Source: an uncultured Bacilli bacterium (GTDB taxonomy: Bacteria > Bacillota_I > Bacilli_A > RF39 > UBA660). From it: a stretch of 12,406 bases of DNA. Under the pieces are notes generated by a model. It was not told the DNA's origin. It was given only the letters and a program-made list of their open reading frames with translations, and did no database searches. Every line of letters begins with the position of its first letter. The first letter of the stretch is position 1. Positions 5,912 to 12,406 of the stretch are shown here, piece after piece. The stretch covers positions 1 through 12,406 of the forward strand of contig CANPZJ010000018.1 in assembly GCA_947588795.1 (NCBI GenBank), written 5' to 3'. The translations under genes and the position numbers were made by a program.

Positions 5912-6888
5912 GTTTTTTTATTGGTAATGTTGAAATTAAAAATCCATTTATTTTAGCCCCAATGGCTGGAATTACTAGTACATCTTTTAGAAGTATATGT
6001 AAGGATATGGGGGCATCTTTAGTTGTTGGCGAAATGGTATCTGATAAAGCACTTTGTTATGATTCTAAGAAAACCTATGACTTACTTAAAATGCAAGAAA
6101 AAGAAAGACCTATTTCTGAGCAAATTTTTGGGGAAGATCCAGAAACTATGGCTAAGGCTGCTAAAATAGTGGAAGATTATATGCATCCAGATATTATTGA
6201 TATTAATATGGGATGTCCTGTGCCAAAAGTTGCTATTAGAAGTAAAGCAGGCAGTTCTTTATTAAAAGATCCAGAGTTAGTTCGTAAAATAGTTTCATCA
6301 GTTGTTAAAGCAGTATCGGTTCCTGTTACAGTTAAAATTAGAAGTGGCTGGGATGAAAATAGTATTAATGCTACAGAAATTGCCAAAATTTGTGAAGAAG
6401 AGGGTGCTAGTGCTATCTTTGTTCATGGGAGAACTCGTAAACAAGGATATTCAGGTAAGGCCGACTGGCAAGTTATCAAAGATGTAGTTAATGCTGTATC
6501 AATCCCAGTTATTGGGAATGGTGATGTTAAAACTTGTTTTGATGCAAAGAAAATGATGGATGAATGTGGTTGTGCTGGCGTTATGATTGGTCGTGGTGCT
6601 TTAGGTAATCCGTGGATTTTTAAAGAATGTGTCGAATACTTTGAAAAAGGTATTTTACCTAAAGAAGTAACAACAGGTGAAAAACTAGATATGATGAAGA
6701 AATTAACTTTAGATTTAGTGGGAGAAAAAGGAGAACATATTGCGGTTCTAGAACTTCGGACAATGCTTATGTATTTTTTGAAAGGTTTACCTAACACTAA
6801 AGAATTAAAATTAAATTTATGTAAAGCAAATTCTAAGGAAGAAATTTTAAATATTATCGATGATTATCAAAAAAGTATAATGGAGTAG
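5908..6888 (+). CDS. dusB: tRNA-dihydrouridine synthase, DusB type
   Basis: A flavoenzyme of 326 residues that reduces specific uridines in tRNA D-loops to dihydrouridine using FMN and NADPH. The TIM-barrel motifs are complete and in order: APMAGITSTSFR near the N-terminus, EMVSDKAL, DINMGCPVPK with catalytic Cys103, VKIRSGW with Lys143, FVHGRTR with His173 and Arg175, IGNGDV (202-207) and MIGRGALGNPW with Gly228-Arg229 for the flavin phosphate. The C-terminal helical tRNA-binding part follows and the length is normal. DusB is preferred over DusA/DusC from the NMGCP and GRGALGNPWIF signatures. The start overlaps the pduL stop by four bases (ATGA) without its own strong ribosome site, so translation is probably coupled. 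The substrate uridine cannot be read from sequence. Confidence 0.94.
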   Translation: MSFFIGNVEIKNPFILAPMAGITSTSFRSICKDMGASLVVGEMVSDKALCYDSKKTYDLLKMQEKERPISEQIFGEDPETMAKAAKIVEDYMHPDIIDINMGCPVPKVAIRSKAGSSLLKDPELVRKIVSSVVKAVSVPVTVKIRSGWDENSINATEIAKICEEEGASAIFVHGRTRKQGYSGKADWQVIKDVVNAVSIPVIGNGDVKTCFDAKKMMDECGCAGVMIGRGALGNPWIFKECVEYFEKGILPKEVTTGEKLDMMKKLTLDLVGEKGEHIAVLELRTMLMYFLKGLPNTKELKLNLCKANSKEEILNIIDDYQKSIME

Positions 6889-6891
6889 TTT

Positions 6892-9276
6892 ATGGATATA
6901 GAAGTAACAGACAATACAATTATTATTTGTGAAAATAGTTATAAAAAGGCTGTTTTAAAAAATTTAACTAAACAAAATACTTTTTGTAATGTTAAATTTT
7001 ATACGAAAAAAGAATTCATGCAAGAATATTTATTTTCTTTTGATGAAAGAGCGGTTTATTATTTAGTATCTAAATATAATTTAAAAATATCTATTGCTAA
7101 AATGTATTTAAATAATTTATATTATCTTCCAAGTATTTTACCTAATGATCCTAAATTAAAACTTTTAGGTAATATAAAAAGGGAGTTAGAAGATGAAGAA
7201 TATTTAATTTATAATCCTTTATTTAAAAAATATATTAATAGTTTTAAAATTATAATTATAGGTTATTCTTATCTAGAAAAATATGAAGAAGATATTTTTC
7301 ATGAGTTAAATGCTAAAATAATAACAAAAGAAAAAATAAATAAAGAATTTACAATTTATGAAGCCCAAAATATTGAAGAAGAAGTAAGTTTTGTTGCCAA
7401 ATCTATTGCGGAATTACTAGATAAAGGTATTGATATTAATCATATTAAACTTGCGAATGTTAGTGATAATTATTATAATACTATCAAAAGAATATTTAAT
7501 TTTTATCATATACCAATTAAAATACCTAGTCAAAATACTTTATATAATAATGAAATAGGCCAAAAGTTTTTAAATAATTTAACAAATGATTTAAATGAGT
7601 CTTTAGATTTAATAAAAGAAGATAGCCAACATATCTATAACAAAATAATTAATATTTGTAATAAATATGTTTTTATTAAAGATATTTCTCTTTTAAAAAA
7701 ATTTTTAACTTATACATTTAAAAATACTATTATTAATGATTTTAAAATAGATAATTATGTTGATATTATAAATATTGATGATTATGTCAATGATAATGAT
7801 TATATCTTTTTAATGAATTTTAATTCTGATAGTATGCCTAAAACTTATCAAGATGAAGATTATTTAACTGATAATATAAAAGGTATTTCTAAATATGATA
7901 CAATTACTAAAAATAAAATAATAAAAGAAAATACTTTATCTATAATCGAAAATATTAATAATTTAGTTATTACTTATAAAAAAAGTGATGGGCATAAAGA
8001 ATGTTATATATCAGCACTTAGTAATGAATTTAATTGTAATATTGAGAAAATAGATATTAACTTAGATATAAGTTATTCGCTAACTTTAAGTAAATTAGAA
8101 TATGCTAAATGTTTATATAACTTTAATACTTATGGTACTATTAGTGATGCTTTATCTATTTATGGTAATAGTATTAATGAAGAAGAAGAAAATTATAATA
8201 AATTTGATAATACTTTTAAAGGGATAGATAACAATAATTATTTAAAATATCTAAATAATAAACTAACTTTATCTTATAGTTCTTTGAATAATTATAATAA
8301 ATGTGCTTTTCGTTATTATTTAGAGAGTATTTTACAAATAGATCCATTTACTGATACTTTTGACACCTTTATTGGTTCTTTATTTCATGATGTTTTAGAA
8401 AAATGTTTAAATAATAATTTAGATATCGATACAGAAATTAGAAATTATTTAGCTAGTCACGAAAGAGAATTTACTTTTAAAGAAAGATTTTATTTAAATA
8501 AAATAATTGATGAAATTAAATTTGCTTTTAATGTAATAAGAGGACAAAATGAATATATTGGTTTAGATAAACATGAATATGAAAAGCGAATAATTATTGA
8601 TAAAAGTAGAGACATTAATATTTCTTTTAAAGGCATAATTGATAAAATTTTATATAAAGAAGAAGATGGTAAAACTTATATAACAATAATTGATTATAAG
8701 ACTGGATTTATTAATACTGATCTAAAATATTTACCATATGGGTTAAGTTTACAATTACCAATTTATTTGTATTTAGTAAAAAAATCCAATCTATTTAAAA
8801 ATCCTCAATTTGCAGGTTTTTACTTACAACATGTTATAAACACATCATCTGTTAATAAAAATAATAATCATACCTATTTAGAACAAAAAGAAGCTGGTTT
8901 GAAATTAGAAGGATATTCTAATAGTAATATGAATATTTTAAGTAAATTTGATAATAGTTTTGAATCTAGTAAATTAATAAAAAGTATGAAATTGAAAAAA
9001 GATGGTAATTTTACCGCTAATGCGAAAGTTTTAAGTGATAGTGAGATTAATAAAGTAATTGAATTAACGGAAGAAAATATTGATAAGGCTATTGAAAATA
9101 TTACAAATGGAGAATTTCCGATTAATCCTAAAAGAATTGGTATGGATAAAAATATAGGTTGTGAATATTGTAAATTTAGAGATATCTGTTTTAAAAAGGA
9201 AGATGATTTTGTTAAATTAAAAGAAATTCCTAATTTAGATTTTTTAGGAGGTGAAGAAAATGCCGAAGTGGACTAA
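6892..9276 (+). CDS. addB: AddB subunit of the AddAB helicase-nuclease, short form
   Basis: AddB partners AddA to resect double-strand breaks and its nuclease cuts the 5'-ended strand. This copy has 794 residues, against about 1,150-1,170 in Bacillus. The C-terminal RecB-like nuclease is intact: His499 in FHDVLE, Asp584 in GIIDKI, Asp601 and Lys603 in IIDYKTG, and Gln621/Tyr625 in QLPIYLY. The four cysteines of the iron-sulfur clasp are present as C471 and C757-x2-C760-x5-C766. The helicase-like N-terminal half is divergent: where Bacillus AddB has a Walker A loop near residue 10, this protein reads IIICENSYKKAVL with no GxGK(T/S). A family-like landmark remains at MNFNSDSMPKTYQDEDYLTD (from 308). 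The ATG is 3 bases past the dusB stop with GGAG (6882-6885) inside dusB. The nuclease assignment is firm; the subunit name rests on the clasp plus the adjoining addA. Confidence 0.88.
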   Translation: MDIEVTDNTIIICENSYKKAVLKNLTKQNTFCNVKFYTKKEFMQEYLFSFDERAVYYLVSKYNLKISIAKMYLNNLYYLPSILPNDPKLKLLGNIKRELEDEEYLIYNPLFKKYINSFKIIIIGYSYLEKYEEDIFHELNAKIITKEKINKEFTIYEAQNIEEEVSFVAKSIAELLDKGIDINHIKLANVSDNYYNTIKRIFNFYHIPIKIPSQNTLYNNEIGQKFLNNLTNDLNESLDLIKEDSQHIYNKIINICNKYVFIKDISLLKKFLTYTFKNTIINDFKIDNYVDIINIDDYVNDNDYIFLMNFNSDSMPKTYQDEDYLTDNIKGISKYDTITKNKIIKENTLSIIENINNLVITYKKSDGHKECYISALSNEFNCNIEKIDINLDISYSLTLSKLEYAKCLYNFNTYGTISDALSIYGNSINEEEENYNKFDNTFKGIDNNNYLKYLNNKLTLSYSSLNNYNKCAFRYYLESILQIDPFTDTFDTFIGSLFHDVLEKCLNNNLDIDTEIRNYLASHEREFTFKERFYLNKIIDEIKFAFNVIRGQNEYIGLDKHEYEKRIIIDKSRDINISFKGIIDKILYKEEDGKTYITIIDYKTGFINTDLKYLPYGLSLQLPIYLYLVKKSNLFKNPQFAGFYLQHVINTSSVNKNNNHTYLEQKEAGLKLEGYSNSNMNILSKFDNSFESSKLIKSMKLKKDGNFTANAKVLSDSEINKVIELTEENIDKAIENITNGEFPINPKRIGMDKNIGCEYCKFRDICFKKEDDFVKLKEIPNLDFLGGEENAEVD
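9246..9254 (+). promoter_or_regulatory. Strong Shine-Dalgarno site that fixes the addA start
   Basis: AGGAGGTGA, an extended anti-16S match and the best in the window, lies inside the addB coding end and 5 bases before the ATG at 9260. The in-frame GTG at 9251 is part of this site and therefore cannot be the start. It should give addA strong initiation despite its position late in the operon. Confidence 0.85.
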
Positions 9277-12200
9277 AGAACAAAAAGAAGCCATTGAAAG
9301 GGATGGCTCTAATATAATTGTTTCAGCTGGTGCCGGCTCTGGTAAAACAGCAGTATTAACCGAAAGAGTAATTTATAAATTACAAAAAGGTATTAAAATA
9401 AATGAACTACTTATTTTAACATTTACTAATGCTGCCGCGGGTGAAATGAAAGATAGAATTCGGAAAAATATTTTAAAGCATCCCGAACTTAAAGAAAATC
9501 TAGATTATTTAGAAAGTGCTTATATAACTACTTTTGATTCTTATACTTTATCTTTAGTTAAAAAATATAGTTATCTTCTAAATATTAGTAATGATTTAAA
9601 AATAGTTGATTCTGGTATTATTTCCCTTTTAAAAAGTGATATTCTAGATGAAATATTGGAAGATGCTTATAAAAGTGGCAATGAACATTTTCAAAAACTT
9701 ATTAATGATTTAACAATTAAAAATGATAATAATTTAAAAAGTGAATTACTTAAAATAATTGATAAAATAACTTTAAAAAGTAATCCTTTAGAGTACTTAG
9801 ATAATTATTTAAATACTTATTTAAGTGATGATGCGATAAATAATTATATAAAAGAGTATGAAGAATTATTACATAATAAAATAAATAATATTGAAAATTT
9901 AATCATGCAAATAGATACTAGCATTTATCCAGATTATGCCTCTAAAATGAGTGATGCTTTCTCTTCATTAATTACATCATCTTCTTATGATGAGATTGTA
10001 AGAAGTATTCCAAATAGACTTCCAAGTAAACCAAAAGATAGTGAAGATTTAGATGAATTTAAAAATGCTTTTGATAATGAATATAAAGATTTTAAAAATG
10101 CTCTAAGATTTCTAGATAACAATGAAATAAGAGAATCTTTTAATATTTTAAAAGAATATATGGCTGTTATAATTCCGATATTTAAAGAATTTATTATGAG
10201 ACTTAATAATTATAAATTTAAAAATGATGTCTATGAATTTACCGATATTGCTGCTTTAGCTATTAAATTATTAAAAGAACACGATTATATTAAAGAAGAA
10301 TTAAAACATACATTTAAAGAAATATTAGTAGATGAATACCAAGATACTAATGATATTCAAGAAGAATTTATTAGCTTAATAGAGAATAATAATGTCTATA
10401 TGGTTGGAGATATTAAACAATCTATTTATGGCTTTAGAAATGCTAATCCTAGTATCTTTAAAAATAAATATGATAACTATAGTAAACTTTTTGGTGGCAT
10501 TAAAATTGATTTACTCGCTAATTTTCGTTCGAGAAGTGAAGTAATAAATAACATTAATGAAATATTTTCATTTATTATGACTGATACTCTTGGTGGTGCC
10601 AACTACAAAGTAGACCATCAAATGAATTTTGGTAATACCCTTTATGAAGAAAATAAAACGAATGATAATTATAATTTAGAAATTTTAAATTATGAATTAA
10701 GTGATGATTTTTCGAAAGAAGAAATTGAATACTTTATTATTGCGAAAGACATAATAAAAAAAATTAAAAACAACTATCAAGTATTTGATAAAGAAAGAGA
10801 AGAATTAAGGAAAGCTACCTACAAAGATTTCTGTATTATTTTAGATCGAGGTAAAACTTTTCCTTTAGCCAAAAAAATATTTGAATATTTAGGTATACCT
10901 TTAACTATTTATGAAGATAAAGATTTAACTAATGAAATAGATACGATGCTTGTAAGTAATATACTTAAGTTTATTATAAAAATTAAAGATAATTTAATAG
11001 ATACTGAATTTAAATATTATTTTATGAGTATAGCCAGATCATTTATATTTGCTTATGATGATAATACTATTTTTAACATTATCACAAATAATACTTATAT
11101 GGATACCGATATTTATAAAATTGCAAGTACTATTGCTGATAATTTAGATAGTTTAAGTAATTATGAGTTAGTAAGTAGAATAATTAGTGATTTTAATATT
11201 TATGAAGCTATTATTAAAATAGGTAATGTTGAAGATATTATTATTAGATTAGATAATTTACTAGATATTGCTAAAAACTTAGATATGATGGGTTATACTT
11301 ACAGAGATTTTAATGAATATTTAAGTAGAATGTTAGAAGATGATAATAATAAAATAAAATATGTAAGTGTCATGAGTAATCAAGATAGTGTTAAAATAAT
11401 GAATATTCATAAATCAAAAGGACTCGAATTTCCAGTTTGTTATTTTGCTGGTTTCCATAAAGAATTTAATCGCCAAGATATCGATAATAAATATTTATAT
11501 GATAATAAATATGGCGTAATTTTACCTTACTTTGATGAGGGTCTAACGAGTAGTATCTTAAAAGATTTATCAAAAAATAAATATTTAATTAATGATGTAT
11601 CCGAAAAGATTAGACTTCTTTATGTAGCTTTAACTAGAGCCAGAGAAAAAATGATTATCGTAACTAGTTTTAGAGAAGAAAAATATATTAGTAGTTATAA
11701 ATCATTCTTAGATATTTTAGAAAGCATTAAAAAATATTTAAATAAATATATAACTAATATTAATTTAGATTTAGTCGGTTTAACTAAAGATTATTTATAT
11801 GGTAGTGTTAATAATAAATTAGATAATAGTAATAACGATAAAAAAATTATTTTTAAAAGTTTAGATATTCCAAATAAAGAAATAGAAAATAAAAAAGCCT
11901 CCAAAGAAGTACATACATTACTTACTGAGGATGAACTAAATACTTTAGCCTATGGTACTCATGTTCATAAATATTTAGAACAAACAGATTTTCTTAACAT
12001 AGAAGATGATAATCCTTATAAAGATGCAATAGAATATTTAGTTAATAATTTAAATATTAATAAAGATACTAAAATATATAAAGAACATGAATTTATTTAT
12101 AAATTAGATGATATAGAATATAATGGTATTATCGATTTAGTATTAGAAAATAATGATAATGTTATTATAGTCGATTATAAATTAAAAAATATTCAGGATG

Positions 12201-12322
12201 AAAAATATATAGATCAATTAAAAGTATATTATAAGTATTTAAAAAGTATTTTTAAGAAAGAAATTAAAGTATATTTATTTAGTATTATAGATAAAGAGTT
12301 AAAAGAGATTGCTATTTATTAG
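9260..12322 (+). CDS. addA: AddA subunit of the AddAB helicase-nuclease
   Basis: ATP-dependent 3'-5' helicase and nuclease subunit for double-strand-break resection, 1,020 residues (about 1,230 in Bacillus). All superfamily 1 motifs checked are intact: WTKEQ Q-motif (4-8), Walker A AGAGSGKT with Lys29, motif Ia LTFTNAAAGEM, Walker B VDEYQDT with Asp358-Glu359, motif III VGDIKQSIYGFR (382-393), motif IV NFRS, motif V IHKSKGLEFP with His717, and motif VI LLYVALTRAR (786-795). The C-terminal nuclease keeps His901/His903 in GTHVHKYLE, Asp959 in GIIDLV, Asp972 and Lys974 in IVDYK, and Gln986/Tyr990. The AddA rather than PcrA/UvrD assignment follows from this nuclease domain and from addB directly upstream, overlapping by 17 bases. 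The missing ~200 residues seem spread over the accessory subdomains. Confidence 0.95.
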   Translation: MPKWTKEQKEAIERDGSNIIVSAGAGSGKTAVLTERVIYKLQKGIKINELLILTFTNAAAGEMKDRIRKNILKHPELKENLDYLESAYITTFDSYTLSLVKKYSYLLNISNDLKIVDSGIISLLKSDILDEILEDAYKSGNEHFQKLINDLTIKNDNNLKSELLKIIDKITLKSNPLEYLDNYLNTYLSDDAINNYIKEYEELLHNKINNIENLIMQIDTSIYPDYASKMSDAFSSLITSSSYDEIVRSIPNRLPSKPKDSEDLDEFKNAFDNEYKDFKNALRFLDNNEIRESFNILKEYMAVIIPIFKEFIMRLNNYKFKNDVYEFTDIAALAIKLLKEHDYIKEELKHTFKEILVDEYQDTNDIQEEFISLIENNNVYMVGDIKQSIYGFRNANPSIFKNKYDNYSKLFGGIKIDLLANFRSRSEVINNINEIFSFIMTDTLGGANYKVDHQMNFGNTLYEENKTNDNYNLEILNYELSDDFSKEEIEYFIIAKDIIKKIKNNYQVFDKEREELRKATYKDFCIILDRGKTFPLAKKIFEYLGIPLTIYEDKDLTNEIDTMLVSNILKFIIKIKDNLIDTEFKYYFMSIARSFIFAYDDNTIFNIITNNTYMDTDIYKIASTIADNLDSLSNYELVSRIISDFNIYEAIIKIGNVEDIIIRLDNLLDIAKNLDMMGYTYRDFNEYLSRMLEDDNNKIKYVSVMSNQDSVKIMNIHKSKGLEFPVCYFAGFHKEFNRQDIDNKYLYDNKYGVILPYFDEGLTSSILKDLSKNKYLINDVSEKIRLLYVALTRAREKMIIVTSFREEKYISSYKSFLDILESIKKYLNKYITNINLDLVGLTKDYLYGSVNNKLDNSNNDKKIIFKSLDIPNKEIENKKASKEVHTLLTEDELNTLAYGTHVHKYLEQTDFLNIEDDNPYKDAIEYLVNNLNINKDTKIYKEHEFIYKLDDIEYNGIIDLVLENNDNVIIVDYKLKNIQDEKYIDQLKVYYKYLKSIFKKEIKVYLFSIIDKELKEIAIY

Positions 12323-12334
12323 TAATTTCTTTTT
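12301..12334 (+). terminator. Probable intrinsic terminator overlapping the addA stop
   Basis: 12301-12313 can pair with 12321-12333, 13 pairs including two G-T wobbles, with loop ATTTATT. TTTTT at 12330-12334 forms the end of the stem and a very short tail. The addA stop TAG (12320-12322) lies at the loop edge, much like the terminator after the first operon. The stem is AT-rich and the separate U tail is short, so efficiency is uncertain. Confidence 0.5.
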
Positions 12335-12342
12335 AGGTGAAT

Positions 12343-12398
12343 TGGAAAAGTAAAAGCAACTAGCAAAGTAAGTAAATAAAATGGACAAGTAAAAGCAA
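12343..12398. repeat. Short direct repeat at the window end
   Basis: TGGAAAAGTAAAAGCAA (12343-12359) and TGGACAAGTAAAAGCAA (12382-12398) match at 16 of 17 positions with starts 39 bases apart. AAGTAAAAGCAACTAGC (12348-12364) also matches AAGTAAGTGCAACTAGC in the first terminator (1748-1764) at 15 of 17. A, G and AAGTAA words dominate. The sequence is cut off by the window edge, so an array could continue beyond it. No gene is visible in 12335-12406. Confidence 0.45.
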
Positions 12399-12406
12399 TA
12401 AAAAAT

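Noticed and set aside
6423..6797. Minus-strand ORF of 124 codons inside dusB
   Set aside because: It is antisense to a complete, motif-rich dusB and has no family features or ribosome site.
9251..9259. Upstream GTG start for addA
   Set aside because: The GTG is part of the AGGAGGTGA ribosome site serving the ATG at 9260.
12335..12376. Small ORF behind AGGTGA after addA
   Set aside because: The only start in position is a non-standard ATT; the TTG at 12342 is closed after three codons, and the ATG at 12381 also stops after three codons.
1..12406. tRNA, rRNA, insertion sequences, integrase or attachment sites
   Set aside because: I found no cloverleaf, rRNA segment, transposase or integrase motif, or flanking inverted repeats on either strand, so transfer of the LRR-HNH pair is not directly shown.

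Overview
The window is very AT-rich, compact bacterial DNA with short gaps and polypurine Shine-Dalgarno sites (best case AGGAGGTGA at 9246-9254). Trp is read from TGG, TGA serves as a stop (pduL), and the long genes have no internal TGA, so the standard bacterial code applies rather than the Mycoplasma code. Together with the AddAB-type (not RecBCD) repair nuclease, this points to a low-GC Firmicute, perhaps a small-genome Bacilli lineage related to Mollicutes or Erysipelotrichales. The lineage is an inference; no rRNA is present.

Left block (1-1780): a promoter with both hexamers at consensus drives rmuC (recombination-associated membrane-anchored protein), overlapped by one base with a histidine-phosphatase-fold gene whose catalytic RHG motif is missing. 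A hairpin built into the second gene's stop region ends the unit.

Middle block (1781-4952): after an empty AT-rich gap come two accessory-looking genes in tandem. The first is a 670-residue cytoplasmic protein with a zinc ribbon at each end, about nine BspA/LRR_5-type 23-residue leucine-rich repeats and an unrecognised helical region. The second is an HNH endonuclease resembling predicted restriction endonucleases, with an unrecognised N-terminal half. Their pairing between housekeeping operons is the best candidate here for an undescribed system, but the evidence is contextual only.

Convergent gap and small minus-strand gene (4943-5268): a structured, relatively GC-rich intergenic stretch contains a minus-strand terminator and possibly a small RNA of about 90 nt. 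Beside it is a 64-residue six-cysteine zinc-ribbon-like protein.

Right block (5302-12334): a tightly packed plus-strand operon pduL - dusB - addB - addA. It encodes a cytosolic phosphate acyltransferase, a tRNA dihydrouridine synthase, and the two subunits of the AddAB helicase-nuclease for double-strand-break processing. AddB is much shorter than usual and lacks the N-terminal Walker A motif, while both nuclease sites and all AddA helicase motifs checked are intact. A hairpin overlaps the addA stop. The final 65 bases carry a short direct repeat, one copy of which resembles the ascending half of the first terminator.
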